A DNA stretch of 64,000 bases from Batillaria attramentaria (lineage: Eukaryota > Mollusca > Gastropoda > Batillariidae), in assembly GCA_018292915.2 (NCBI GenBank), contig JACVVK020000149.1, positions 937,501 to 1,001,500 on the forward strand, written 5' to 3'. Made by a program: the position numbers and the translations under genes. Below the pieces are notes generated by a model. It saw only the letters and a program-made list of their open reading frames with translations, was not told the origin of the DNA and did not search any database. Positions 11,571-22,074 of the stretch are shown here, one piece after another; the first letter of the stretch is position 1, and every line of letters begins with the position of its first letter.

Positions 11571-14561
11571 ATGACGCGAGCTGGTGAAAGCCCTCGGGAA
11601 GCCAGTGCGCCGACTACTCTTCTGACGGCCAAGACCAAAGCCAGGATAGGGACCTGGAACATCCGAACCCTATACGAAACAGGAAAGACAGCACAAGTGA
11701 GTCAAGAAATGCATAGATACAATCTGAAGCTGCTCGGCCTATGTGAGACAAGATGGACAGGAACAGGACGCACTCGACTCACCTCCGGAGACACCATCCT
11801 CTACTCCGGACACGAAGACGGCCAACCACACATGCACGGAGTAGCGTTGCTGATGACACCTGAAGCAACACAAGCACTATTGTCCTGGGAACCAGTGTCA
11901 CCAAGGATCCTGAGCGCCAGATTCAACTCGAAGGGCAGGAAAGTCACCATCCTCCAGTGCTACGCTCCCACCAACATGGCGGATGAGGAAGAAAAGGAGA
12001 ACTTCTACGAGCAGCTCCAAGCCGTCCTCGACAAAGCACCGAGAAGAGACCTAAAGATCCTCATGGGAGACCTCAACGCCAAAGTGGGCACTGACAACAC
12101 AGACAGAGAACTCATCATGGGCAAACACGGAACAGGGACACAGAACGAGAACGGAGAGCTCTTCACAGAATTCTGCACCACCAACGACCTGGTCATCGGA
12201 GGCACCATATTCCCCCACAAGACCATCCACAAAACCACCTGGACATCACCGGACGGAAGAACTGTAAACCAGATCGACCACATCACCATCGGCAGGAAGT
12301 GGCGAAGAAGCTTGCTGGACGTCCGAGCAAAGCGGGGAGCTGATGCAGCCTCAGACCATCACCTCGTCATTGCAGCGATCAAGATCAAGCTGAAGGCCTA
12401 CAGAGACCAGGCGGACAGACCATCCCACAAGTACAACGTGCACAGTCTGAAGGAGGGCGTCAAGACCAACGCCTTCAGATGTGAGCTAAGGAACAGATTC
12501 AGCGCTCTCGACACACTACCTGAAGAGACAATCGAGGAGCACTGGCACGACCTGCGAGAAACCTGGACAGCAACATGCAGGGAAGTGCTGGGAAAGAAGA
12601 CGAGACAACACAAAGAGTGGCTTACATCTGACACCTGGGACCTCATCACAGAGAGGAAACGCCTGAAAGACCTGATCAACCACACTGACGACCAAGACCA
12701 CAAGCGCGACCTGCAGGCTCAATACTGGGACGTCAACCGGCAGGTCAAGAGGAGCGCAAGGAACGACAAGAGGAACTTCATCAACGACCTCACAGAAGAA
12801 GCAGAAACAGCAGCAGGACAACGGAACATGAAACGGCTCTACGAAATAACAAGGACACTCTCTGGGAAAAATAACAACCCCACCAGACCAGTCAAAGACA
12901 AGAACGGACAAATCATCACCAAAGAGGAAGACCAAAGGACAAGGTGGGCTGAACACTTTAAGGAAACGCTCAACAGGCCTCCACCACCAGTCCCACCAGA
13001 CATACCACCGGCAGCCCAGCTACTCGACATCAGCACCAACCCCCCTACAAAGACCGAGATCATCAAAGCCATCAAGTCCCTCAAGTCTGGCAAAGCAGCA
13101 GGCCCCGACGGCATACCACCAGAAGCCCTCAAGGCCGACATCCAGACCTCCACCGACATGCTGCACCCGCTCCTGAGGAAGATCTGGGAGAGCGAGAGCG
13201 TGCCACAAGACTGGAAGAAGGGACACCTGGTAAAGCTGCCAAAGAAAGGGGACCTCTCATCCTGTAGCAACTGGCGAGGCATCATGCTCCTGTCCATACC
13301 AGGGAAGGTTCTCACCAGGATCATCCTGGAGAGGCTGAAGACCGCGCTGGACAAGACACTCCGGGAGGAACAGGCAGGATTCCGCAACGACCGATCCTGC
13401 ACTGATCACATAGCCACAATGAGGATCATCATCGAGCAGTCCCTGGAGTGGCAGACCCCCCTGTACAGCACCTTCGTTGACTTCCAGAAGGCGTTCGACA
13501 GTGTTGACAGGGAGGTCATCTGGAAGCTGATGTCTCACTACGGTTTTCCACCAAAGTTTGTCAACATCATCCGACAGCTGTACGAAGATGCCACCTGCCA
13601 GGTAATCCACGACGGGAAACTGACAGAACCATTCACAGTACGGACCGGCGTTCGTCAAGGCTGCATCCTCTCACCCACAATCTTCCTGATGGTGGTCGAC
13701 TGGGTCATGAGGCAAACCACCGACGGTAAGAGGACAGGGATCCAGTGGACCTTCAGCAAACAGCTCGAGGACCTGGATTTCGCGGACGACATCGCCCTCC
13801 TCTTCCACAAGCAACAAGATGCGCAGGAGAAGCTGAACAGAGTCGCCGAAGAAGCTGAGAAGACCGGCCTCAAGATCAACATCAGCAAGACCGAAGTCAT
13901 GAGAGTCAACCACAAACAGCACGACCCCATCCAGCTGCACCAGGAAGACATCAAAGAGGTGGACAAGTTCATCTACCTCGGCAGCGTTGTCAGCAAGGAT
14001 GGAGGAACGGACGAAGACATCAAGAGCCGCACCAACAAAGCCAGACATGCCTTTCGCACTCTGCGCCCCATCTGGAGATCCACTGCCCTATCCCTGCGAA
14101 ACAAGATCCGGATCTTCAACTCAAATGTGAAGTCGGTCCTACTCTATGGCTCGGAGACATGGCGCACCACCAAGACAGGCTCCCACAGGCTGCAAACCTT
14201 CATCAACAGATGCCTCCGCAACATTCTCAACATCAGATACCCACTGGTGATCACCAACCAAGACCTCTGGGAGCGAACAAGACAGGTCCCCATCGAGCAG
14301 GAGATCAAGAAAAGGAAATGGGGATGGATCGGACACACTTTGCGAAAGCCAACATCAAATGTCACCAGGCAGTCCCTTGATTGGAACCCCCAGGGAAAGC
14401 GCAAAGTGGGCCGACCGAAGCAGACCTGGCGGAGGAGTACGGACGCTGAAGCCAAGGCCGCCGGAACGACGTGGGCCGAACTAAAGAGGGCGTCCCAGAA
14501 CCGAGTGCGCTGGCGGAGTGTGGTTGCAGCCCTATGTTCCCCAGGGAATAAAGAGGACTAA
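11571..14561 (+). CDS. RTE-type ORF: AP-like endonuclease and reverse transcriptase
   Basis: The 996-residue protein nicks target DNA and reverse-transcribes its own RNA at the nick. The N-terminal exonuclease-endonuclease-phosphatase domain spans about residues 24-270. It shows WN (29-30), CETRW with Glu59, GDLN (166-169), DH (236-237) and SDH (261-263), all expected catalytic or metal-binding positions. A basic linker (about 280-470) leads to the reverse transcriptase: GKAAGPDGIPPEAL (507-520), QAGFRNDRS (601-609), FVDFQKAFD with Asp637, the GVRQGCILSP block (693-702), and FADD (737-740). The C-terminus has RTE-typical YLGS, LYGSETW, GHTLRK and GKRKVGRPK blocks. No stop or frameshift interrupts it. 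I chose ATG 11571; the frame stays open to a TTG at 11538, with an in-frame stop at 11472. The TAA lies just before the repeat tail. Confidence 0.95.
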   Translation: MTRAGESPREASAPTTLLTAKTKARIGTWNIRTLYETGKTAQVSQEMHRYNLKLLGLCETRWTGTGRTRLTSGDTILYSGHEDGQPHMHGVALLMTPEATQALLSWEPVSPRILSARFNSKGRKVTILQCYAPTNMADEEEKENFYEQLQAVLDKAPRRDLKILMGDLNAKVGTDNTDRELIMGKHGTGTQNENGELFTEFCTTNDLVIGGTIFPHKTIHKTTWTSPDGRTVNQIDHITIGRKWRRSLLDVRAKRGADAASDHHLVIAAIKIKLKAYRDQADRPSHKYNVHSLKEGVKTNAFRCELRNRFSALDTLPEETIEEHWHDLRETWTATCREVLGKKTRQHKEWLTSDTWDLITERKRLKDLINHTDDQDHKRDLQAQYWDVNRQVKRSARNDKRNFINDLTEEAETAAGQRNMKRLYEITRTLSGKNNNPTRPVKDKNGQIITKEEDQRTRWAEHFKETLNRPPPPVPPDIPPAAQLLDISTNPPTKTEIIKAIKSLKSGKAAGPDGIPPEALKADIQTSTDMLHPLLRKIWESESVPQDWKKGHLVKLPKKGDLSSCSNWRGIMLLSIPGKVLTRIILERLKTALDKTLREEQAGFRNDRSCTDHIATMRIIIEQSLEWQTPLYSTFVDFQKAFDSVDREVIWKLMSHYGFPPKFVNIIRQLYEDATCQVIHDGKLTEPFTVRTGVRQGCILSPTIFLMVVDWVMRQTTDGKRTGIQWTFSKQLEDLDFADDIALLFHKQQDAQEKLNRVAEEAEKTGLKINISKTEVMRVNHKQHDPIQLHQEDIKEVDKFIYLGSVVSKDGGTDEDIKSRTNKARHAFRTLRPIWRSTALSLRNKIRIFNSNVKSVLLYGSETWRTTKTGSHRLQTFINRCLRNILNIRYPLVITNQDLWERTRQVPIEQEIKKRKWGWIGHTLRKPTSNVTRQSLDWNPQGKRKVGRPKQTWRRSTDAEAKAAGTTWAELKRASQNRVRWRSVVAALCSPGNKED

Positions 14562-14579
14562 ACTAAAACTAAAACTAAA

Positions 14580-14592
14580 CGACCGTGCAAGC
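14580..14592 (+). repeat. target-site duplication of RTE element (right)
   Basis: Exact copy of 11280-11292. Confidence 0.93.
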
Positions 14593-14941
14593 ACAGTCAA
14601 CTCTGTCACAGTTGCAGAGTTTTCAGCGACCCTGAAACCCCAATAAAAGCCAAGGGCAGCCTGATTTCACAGCTCAGTTTGCGTTTTGACACTGAGCGAG
14701 ACAGATCGTGCAGCACTCAACATCCACTAGACACTGTAGCAATGTGTCTCGCTCACTGACCAAAAGCCAAATAATGTCACGGCAAACTCAGACGTGCTCT
14801 GGTTTTATAGGGGTCCCCGAAGCGCTAAAAACTCTGCAACTGTGACAGAGTTGCCTGGATGATGCACAGTCGAAGGAGTCGCAGTTTAAAAAATAACAAC
14901 CGCAATGTTTGTGGCTTTTTGCTGAGACTGCAGACCTTTAA
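14580..14941 (+). mobile_element. TTAA-flanked MITE copy 1, right part
   Basis: Continues the interrupted MITE and ends in gcagacc-TTTAA at 14941. The arms are long: aactctgtcacagttgcaga (14600) is inverted near 14836-14855. It matches the copies at 28710 and 42833 along most of its length. No coding sequence is present, so it is a non-autonomous element. TTAA target use would suit piggyBac or Kolobok; the superfamily is not determined. Confidence 0.88.
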
Positions 14942-15694
14942 TTTAGCTCATTGACAGTTCTTTGCGGCTGGCTGTTGTTCTCGCTCGGTAACGCGATTAA
15001 CACTAAACACTTAAATGTCAGTTTGGGCTATACAGGACAGATACGGATTTCAAAGAAAATCCCTGTTAAACATAACGCATCGCATGCCACCTTAGAAATA
15101 TTTTAAAATTCACCCCCAAATTCACAAAAATCCAGCAGGCAAAGACTCAAGTGTAGAATAAATATTTATTTATAAATAAGTATTTCGAGCGTACAGGCGC
15201 ACTCACGAGCGAAACTGTTCCAAAACATAAGCTGGCCCAGAGAAGATAGAATTAGCCCGTGCAAGTCTCCGTTGTATCTTTTCTTCTGAGCTTAGTCAAA
15301 TTCCATCCTGCGTAGTCCCTCTCCGTGCGTCAGGTCCACGCTTACTAAACGCCCAAAGCCCGACTGTCCTCTGTTCCACTGCATGCACGCAGACGTACCT
15401 CGTGCAACGTAGTAACAAAGCTTCTAGCCCCCCCCCCTCCCAGCCCCCCATCCCCAAAAACTTCACTCCCCACCTCCACCCCCCCCCCCCCAGGCCCCTC
15501 CCCGAAGAGTGCAACCTGAGATCAGTGACCTCAAGTTTTTTTTTGTTTTTTTTTACATCTTGCGTACCGCACCTGGCTCCAGCTACAATTCAGTTACAGT
15601 AAAATATATGGGTCTCCATATCACTGAATCCAGTATCATGTTCTTCAGACTTAGTGTCAGTGATGCTAATACTGACACCAGGTGGCGCGAACAG
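14942..15694. other. unannotated stretch
   Basis: C-runs (15427-15437, 15479-15492) and T-runs are present. No gene or recognised repeat. Confidence 0.5.
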
Positions 15695-15699
15695 CCCAT

Positions 15700-15736
15700 G
15701 AGAGAGAGAGAGAGAGAGACTGAGAGAGAGAGAGAG
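15700..15736 (+). repeat. (GA)n, interrupted
   Basis: Two GA runs split by CTGAG. Confidence 0.93.
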
Positions 15737-16385
15737 GTGCTTGGGAGAGGTTACAACCCATCAGGGACGCATGTAAAAGTCGGGGTGAGGGAGTTTAGCC
15801 CCCGGTTAGAGTCTAACCTCGAACTAAACTAGCTCTAGGGTTAAATTTTCAGGTTTTTTTAAAATTTTGTTTGTTTTAAACCAGGAAGCGGGCCCATTCC
15901 AGCAAGATCCCTATGCCGTTATGGAAGGATTTATGTCTTTCTTTTTTCGCTTCCTTTTTTGTATTATCTAATTTTGTTTCGGGGTTTCTTTTGTCCTAGT
16001 CTGGGTTAGGCCGGTAGCCGTGGGTTAAATTAACCTCGCGTTTTACATACGGGCCCAGGGGTCAGTAGAGGTAGTATCAATTGTAACAACATGATTTCCA
16101 AGTGAGTGTACGTATTAAAAGTTTGTTGTTTTGTTGTTTATTTGTTTGTTTGTTTTCTTTTGCTGCCACCCCAGTTGCATGCATTCCCGCAACAAGCCAC
16201 GAAAATATCAGTGACGCTACAAGCCACAAAAATATGAAAGTTTTCTTTGATTTTCTTTTTTCTGTTTACTGTGCTGAGTGTTCCTTCGTCATTGGTTCAT
16301 TAACACTGCTGCTGGTGTATCGTTTGTTTTCTTTTGCTGTGGTTATTATTATTTTTTTTTTTTTGGCCGTTTGACTGAGATGATT
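15737..16385. other. unannotated stretch
   Basis: AT-rich with T-runs. A possible LINE-like 3' region around 15950-16100 could not be confirmed. Confidence 0.45.
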
Positions 16386-16389
16386 GGCG

Positions 16390-16575
16390 TTACTCTCTCT
16401 CTCCATTCATGCACACACGAAGGCAGGCAGGTACCGAAAAAAGCGTCTGCACGTAAATTTTGACTCGATTGGGGGAGGGAAACTCCCCAATCAAATTCCT
16501 GCCCACCACCGTACGAGCCTGAGGGGATTCGAACCCTGCGCCTCACCATCCCCAGGCGAATGCCTTCACGGTAAG
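16390..16575 (-). mobile_element. SINE family B, diverged minus-strand fragment
   Basis: On the minus strand, a B-box-like GGGTTCGAATCCCC (16525) is followed by gtgggcaggaattt, a gggaaa segment and tgactcgat, in the same order as the copies at 19447 and 22075. Divergence is high and the distal half is mostly lost. Confidence 0.6.
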
Positions 16576-17041
16576 TTAAAAAAAAAATTATTGTTTCCTT
16601 GTGAAGATACGTCTTGCTTGAATACATGAATATAATTGTGAATTCTGATGAGCTTGCGATGGCCCTCAGAGTGGGTGGTATCGACTCGAGGGATACGAAC
16701 GGCTAAAACATATTTTCACGGCGCGACGTGTCTGGATGATTGAATATTTGATTAAATTTATTGATATTGTCGGCAATAAATTGGGAAACAAAACTTCGCG
16801 ACTGAACAGGCACTTAAGGTCGTTAGTTCACTATTGTATCGTTTCCCGTGGTTGACTACAAGCAGACCATGTGTTGCTATTGTCAGGATGTGGTGTATGG
16901 CCGTTGAGGAGGTGTAAAGCAACCCGTGCATTCAGACGAACCATCCACGCACACTCACGCACACCACGCAGGAAACGAACACGACGAACAACATGCAGGT
17001 TACCAGTCAGGGGAACTGCAGGCGGAATGCTTGGATTTAGG
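16576..17041. other. unannotated stretch
   Basis: No supported gene or repeat. Confidence 0.5.
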
Positions 17042-17142
17042 TTACGTGACGGTATTAGCTTCCGGGGCATGTAGTAGCAACTCGGCTGAATATAGTAGAA
17101 AATCTTTACCCCTTTTAAAATTTGTGTGCAGAGTAAAAAATG
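17042..17142 (+). repeat. dispersed repeat family G, copy 2
   Basis: Matches 8450-8552 over about 100 bp. Confidence 0.75.
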
Positions 17143-17328
17143 AAGGTTTCAGAGCCGGAGCTGACTGCCCCCTGGTGCGAAGACACGAAGACATGAAGAG
17201 TACCTCTTGAACTCCGTTGATCGGGTCCATACCAGACTGACCATGGTCGTTATCGTCCTGTTCTCGGACGGACCTAATAAGTAAGACAATCCACTCTGGG
17301 GACCCGTCTAGCTTGCATAAACGAAACT
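17143..17328. other. unannotated stretch
   Basis: Sequence between repeat G and SINE-A. No motif recognised. Confidence 0.4.
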
Positions 17329-17340
17329 CCGTCCAGCTGA

Positions 17341-17515
17341 GGGGAGCCGGGGTGGTCGAATGGTAGACCGTTGGACTTCTCATGCTTGGGTCGTGAGTTC
17401 GATCCCGGCTGAGGCCAAATATGTGTGCTGGCTTTTTCATCGTTGCCTCGTCTTTGATATCACCCTATGTGGTGGAAAAGGACGTTAAATCCCCAAACAC
17501 CCACCCCCACCCACC
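17341..17515 (+). mobile_element. tRNA-derived SINE, family A copy 4, with 12-bp TSD
   Basis: Full copy with A-box-like TGGTCGAATGG, B-box region GAGTTCGATCCCG, body and (CCCA)n tail. CCGTCCAGCTGA at 17329-17340 is repeated exactly at 17516-17527. Confidence 0.92.
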
Positions 17516-17717
17516 CCGTCCAGCTGAAGATCAGCTGGTGCGAAAATGCGGAGCGACAGCGGAAGCTGACGGTTTGGCGCGTGGCAACGACATGCTCCAC
17601 GTGCTTGTCTCCCATTGCATGCATAGTTGTCTCCCTTCGTTGGCTGCACATGGCCGCGAGGGAGCCGAAAACGCGTTGCATGTGCCAGATCTAATCGTCA
17701 CATCCGCGGCTGACATG

Positions 17718-17719
<2 letters not shown>

Positions 17720-17762
<43 letters not shown>
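17720..17762 (+). repeat. (TG)n
   Basis: About 21 TG repeats, followed at 17786 by (TTG)n. Confidence 0.95.
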
Positions 17763-17764
<2 letters not shown>

Positions 17765-18589
17765 CCAAATCTAGACCGAATCCCCTGTTGTTGTTGTTGT
17801 TGTTTTTCAGCTTTCTGTGACTGAGGCCACCTTTGCCGGAACCGCAGCAACCACAGACCTACTTTCTGATTGGCTGAAATAATAACTTCCCTGGAGAGGC
17901 CCCTCCGCTAGTGTTACAAACTGATCCAGTGACCTACTAACAACTTCAACAGCATCCTCAGCTTGACAGTGAATATTCTCTCTGTTTACTGACGAAGTCT
18001 GCACCGTGTCAGCGGTTCCTCTCCTGTCACTGACGACTTGACAAATTAACAGCTCATTAATTTGCCATTAGCGTGCGCATCTAACCCACGACTTGATTAT
18101 ATATTCAGTCCCGGCCTGCGTACTTCAATCGGCCCCGCTGGCGAAGTGAACTTAAAGTCTCACTATGTTCGTATTGAGTTCTGAGGGGAAAAATTGCCAC
18201 TAACATAACTCTAAAGCTGTTTTGCCACTGTTGTATTTTACTCCCATTTTACTCCCATTTTACTCCCCCATTTTACTCCCGCTCTTCGTGCACTCGCAGA
18301 GAAGACACGGGATACAACAGAATACAACTCCAAAACTTTATTAACACTAGAGAAGATGCGCCGACGGAGAACAAATTCATGAAAGAAGAAGAACCTAGAA
18401 CGCTGTGCAGGGCTGCTTATATATACTAAACAGGTCAGATCTAGAACATTCCTCAACTTACTGGCAAGTTCGAAATCTTTCCATGGCCGTGACGTAATCT
18501 ACTGACGTTACTGCACCAGCATGTTCTGGGATGGTCTAGAAATTTCCATCGAAATGCAGTGACTTTTCGCGATCTCTACTGACCACAGC
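17763..18589. other. unannotated stretch
   Basis: A (GTT)n run lies at 17787-17803 and a tandem ttttactccca at 18236-18280. No gene recognised. Confidence 0.5.
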
Positions 18590-19345
18590 CACCAAACGAA
18601 TAGATGTTCCTTTTGGTCATTGAGGCGGTTTTCGTGACTGTGCGGCTTGTCAGTGGTAGAGAAATATGACTTTCTTTGGCCTAACGCTTCCATACCTGTA
18701 CCATAAGTGTATCGACAAAGTCGTGACTTTCGTTGGCCTAACGCTTCCATACCTGTACCATAAGTGTATCGACAAAGTCGGTAAAAATGCCCTAACGCTT
18801 CCATACCTGTACCATAAGTGTATCGACAAAGTCGGTAAAAATGCCCTAACGCTTCCATACCTGTACCATAAGTGTATCGACAAAGTCGTGACTTTCGTTG
18901 GCCTAACGCTTCCATACCTGTACCATAAGTGTATCGACAAAGTCGTGACTTTCGTTGGCCTAACGCTTCCATACCTGTACCATAAGTGTATCGACAAAGT
19001 CGTGACTTTCGTTGGCCTAACGCTTCCATACCTGTACCATAAGTGTATCGACAAAGTCGTGACTTTCGTTGGCCTAACGCTTCCATACCTGTACCATAAG
19101 TGTATCGACAAAGTCGTGACTTTCGTTGGCCTAACGCTTCCATACCTGTACCATAAGTGTATCGACAAAGTCGTGACTTTCGTTGGCCTAACGCTTCCAT
19201 ACCTGTACCATAAGTGTATCGACAAAGTCGTGACTTTCGTTGGCCTAACGCTTCCATACCTGTACCATAAGTGTATCGACAAAGTCGGTAAAAATGCCCA
19301 CCAATCAGCGCTGCCGGTCTAGTTGGTCTTCAACCAAAATAACGT
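18590..19345 (-). repeat. dispersed repeat family F, copy 2, carrying an internal tandem array
   Basis: Read on the minus strand, the flanks are family F: gctgattggtgggcattttt (19304 downward), ttgtcga, and beyond the array gtcatatttctctacc and gtcacgaaaacc. The tandem array replaces the middle of the repeat. Flanking order and spacing match the copies at 2361 and 62150. Confidence 0.75.
18682..19300 (-). repeat. 57/54-bp tandem array, 11 units
   Basis: Unit starts (taacgcttcc on plus) fall at 18682, 18739, 18793, 18847, 18904, 18961, 19018, 19075, 19132, 19189 and 19246. The spacing is 57 bp except two 54-bp units that carry gtaaaaatgc instead of tgactttcgttgg. Units are otherwise nearly identical. 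Both lengths are multiples of three and lack stops in several frames, which explains the 210-249-codon ORFs on both strands. These are not taken as genes. Confidence 0.95.
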
Positions 19346-19446
19346 CACCCGTGTCGTCTGCTCAGGACTGACACGCTTCTACGTACGCAGAACAACATAT
19401 ACACCAACCAGACTCACCACAATTGATTTCAGATGCTATATTGACA

Positions 19447-19840
19447 GGGGAGTTGGTCTAGTGGTTAAGACATCCGACTTCGGATCCTGAGCTGCCTGGT
19501 TCGAGTCTCCGGTGGGCAGGAATATGGTGGGATTTTTCCCTTACCATATCGAGTCAAATCCATGTGCAGACTCGTTTACGGTGCCTGTCTCGCCTTCGTG
19601 TACACACGCACTTACATGCATCAAGTGTGCACGCTAAATATCCCACGTTCATCTTTCGAAGAAGAGTAGGCTGTGGCCGGTGTCGTGGTAAACAGAAATA
19701 CTATCGCACGCACCAAAGTGAATAGCAGGGTGGAGGTTCGCACATAAAGTAGCGCTTTAGCGGCAGCAGGCTTTCACTGCTTCGTCCTCCAGCCCTGCGG
19801 CGCCGTGAGCATTTCAGCAGAGATGGATATGTGCGCCGAG
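19447..19840 (+). mobile_element. tRNA-derived SINE, family B copy 1
   Basis: The tRNA-like head (A-box-like TGGTCTAGTGG, B box GGTTCGAGTCTCC) leads into a body of about 390 bp shared with 22075-22465: gtgggcaggaatatggtggg, tcgagtcaaatccatgtgca, aagaagagtaggctgtggcc, gcggcagcaggctttcactg. Identity looks high, suggesting fairly recent spread. The 3' limit is approximate. Confidence 0.85.
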
Positions 19841-20334
19841 GAGAAGTCTACCATACATTGTGTCCTAAGTGACTGATTCTGATGCCCGAGCACGGATTAA
19901 TCGCATTCAGCGATGTTTTCCACAGCGTTGTTGTAAGCCTGACAAACATATTGAGGCTTTAAGCTAGGACTCATCCGGTTCAACAACCTTAATTGCGATG
20001 GCTGTTCTGAATGAAGCTTATTAGTCTTCAAAACACCGAGTGCTGATCTACTAGGTTGGCCTGCCGACCTAGATCTGCCCTCATCTGGAAGAAGGGCATA
20101 AGCGCATATGAAATCCGTGACACGTAGATCTTTGTTGTTGTGTTGAGATGATGGTAGAGATAACGCAATACATGTTTTTCAATACATGTACCTATCGCAA
20201 CACTAGATGTAAGACAGTAAGTGATTGTGGGTTGAACGACCTTTTTCACTACATACTGAATGTGATGTCAAGGATAAGACTACAACACAACACCCCCCTC
20301 CCCCCTCTCCGCCTCGACCCTTCTGCGAATGAAC
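19841..20334. other. unannotated stretch
   Basis: No supported gene or repeat. Confidence 0.45.
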
Positions 20335-20423
20335 GAAACAAAACAAAACAAAACAAAACAAAACAAAACAAAACAAAACAAAACAAAACAAGAAGAAGAG
20401 CACCCCCCCCCCCAAAAAAAAAA

Positions 20424-20463
<40 letters not shown>

Positions 20464-20530
20464 AACTAATAAAACCCAAACCAAACCACCACCACCACCA
20501 CCACCACCACCATCAACAACAACAACAATA
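20335..20530 (+). repeat. compound simple repeats
   Basis: In order: (ACAAA)n (20337-20390), C-run, A-run, (AAAG)n (20424-20464), (CCA)n (20486-20512), (CAA)n. Confidence 0.95.
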
Positions 20531-20734
20531 AACAGCACAAACTTTCGGTTTCCAGTCGAGATTCGAACTCAATGCCACTTTAAAGAGCGACCGACAGTAG
20601 TGGTCACTGGCTCTACAAGCGCTGAATGACTGAGTGACACGTCGGCATGCACTGATCCCGAAACCCATGTTTGGCGGTGGCCGTCTAACCATCTGCCCTG
20701 TTCATTATCGCCATTATCCTCAGCCCGCCCCTGC

Positions 20735-21680
20735 ACGTTTGTCAACGACATGCCAAACCCCCCGCTGGGGGTGGTCATTCTGTCCGACTCCAAGTCCTCA
20801 CTCCAAGCCCTAGAGAGAGGGGGCACGAGGAACAGGAGTGATGTACAAAGCGAGATCCTCTTCCTGGCCCATCAGATCATCACGAAGGGAACCATCTTAG
20901 CCCTCATGTGGCTACCCTCCCACAGCGGGATCAGGGGAAATGAGCTGGCCGATCGCGCGGCCCGGGGCGCCACCAGCGATGGCATGGAAGCAAAACTACT
21001 CCAGACACTCAGTGAAGTAAAAAGTAAGATACAAAGAGCGGCCCACACTCTCAGAGAGAGGAGACTCCGTGCATTGTGCGAAGAAAATGGCTGGGTCCAC
21101 CTCCCGGGTGGACAAAACCACGTGCCACTCTTCCCGCGCAGACACTCTGCAATCATCTGCAGAATACGCACACTGTGCTGCGCACACACATGGAGTAACG
21201 ACCTCTGCCAGTGTGGGCAGCCCCCAGACATCCGTCACATTGTAAACGGTTGTGATGGCCTGCCCGCCAGCCTCCAGCCGGTCTGGGACCTGAGAGACAG
21301 ATACTCACTGAAGACGGTAGACTTCCTCAAGCCACACCATGTCCTAGGTGACAGGCCAATGAGAACCCTGGCCGACGCGATCGTCAGATCAGATCTGACA
21401 AAATGGTTCTGAAACCAAAAAGCGAGGGGACACCCCAGTGATAATCTAAAAGGCAAAAGTACGGATGACAGAACAGACTGAGGCACTGAAAAACAAACCC
21501 AGACCAGGCATCTGAAAGCCAAGTGAAGATCCTCTGACGCTGACCAAAGCTAAGCAAATCAGCCCTCACACACCCCAAAGACACTCGCCTAGCCAAGCAG
21601 CCAAAGTCACACGCCAGGAACAACTTGTCCTTAAGGGCCAAAAGCCATAGGACGTAAAGCAAGCTAATGATGATGATGAT
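20735..21680 (+). mobile_element. RNase H-bearing LINE, 5'-truncated 3' end
   Basis: Starts abruptly inside coding sequence and ends with (GAT)n at 21668-21680. The sequence GCCCGCCCCTGC at 20723-20734 recurs as GCCCGCCCCCTGC right after the tail (21681-21693), a likely target-site duplication. RNase H downstream of the reverse transcriptase and the GAT-type tail suggest an I-group (I/Nimb-like) element; the exact clade is inferred. Confidence 0.85.
20750..21412 (+). pseudogene. LINE ORF2 C-terminal fragment: RNase H domain and Zn-binding tail
   Basis: The 220-codon frame begins in the RNase H domain at the strand carrying LSDSKSSLQAL (Asp near residue 12). It then has the family's WLPSHSGIRGNELADRAARG block (about 53-72) with the expected His and Asp. 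The region after it is helical and Arg-rich, and near residues 150-170 CQC...H...C resembles the C-terminal zinc-binding motif of LINE proteins. Reverse transcriptase and endonuclease are missing through 5' truncation, so no autonomous function remains. The ATG at 20750 is an internal methionine; the frame is open upstream to the truncation point. Confidence 0.85.
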
Positions 21681-21786
21681 GCCCGCCCCCTGCCGGTGAT
21701 TGGTTTTAGATGACGGGTCAGCTAGTACCGAAGCAGGGGCGTGGTCAGCCCAGGAGACGAACCGGACCCGGGAGGCAAAAGCACGT

Positions 21787-21822
21787 GCGTTCCGTAAGTG
21801 GGTATTACCCGTTACGGAACGC
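21787..21822. other. perfect 11-bp stem hairpin
   Basis: GCGTTCCGTAA is followed 14 nt later by its exact inverse TTACGGAACGC, and the loop contains GGGT/ACCC. Function unknown. Confidence 0.7.
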
Positions 21823-22074
21823 TGACCGTCGCGACGTAACGTCCTTAATGCTTGTAATCCGACGTTAAAGACCATGGCTGTCCCTCTGGGTAACGAGACG
21901 GTTGCCTGCCCTTTGCTCCTGAGTTATCCCTCTTTTCCCGCGAGGCTTGATTTTCCCGCGTGGATCGAGTTTGACAGATGCTCAATGCATCAGGGGCATC
22001 TATGTCGCTGGAACGACATTTCCTTGAACAAACATCAGAGCTTCAGTTGATATTGGCGGGGGCAAGATAACACC

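Larger units (their letters stand above)
11293..14579 (+). mobile_element. full-length RTE-clade non-LTR retrotransposon
   Basis: The element is 3,287 bp, bounded by exact 13-bp target-site duplications. It has a 5' untranslated region of about 278 bp, one uninterrupted ORF, and an 18-bp 3' region that is only (ACTAAA)n. Small size, a single endonuclease/reverse-transcriptase ORF and an almost absent 3' UTR ending in a short tandem tail are typical of RTE elements. It inserted into a TTAA MITE. The intact frame and perfect duplication imply a recent insertion. Whether it is active cannot be told from sequence alone. Confidence 0.92.

Noticed and set aside
12005..14455. Minus-strand ORFs up to 187 codons inside the RTE element
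   Set aside because: Shadows of the strongly supported plus-strand reverse-transcriptase frame.
16643..16660. Second hammerhead (ctgatgag)
   Set aside because: No GAAA core or pairing stem follows.
18666..19310. CRISPR-like array
   Set aside because: Units are contiguous without variable spacers; eukaryotic tandem repeat.
18508..19322. Long ORFs (210-249 codons) on both strands over the tandem array
   Set aside because: The 57- and 54-bp units are multiples of three and happen to lack stops; open frames on both strands with identical peptide repeats are an arithmetic effect.
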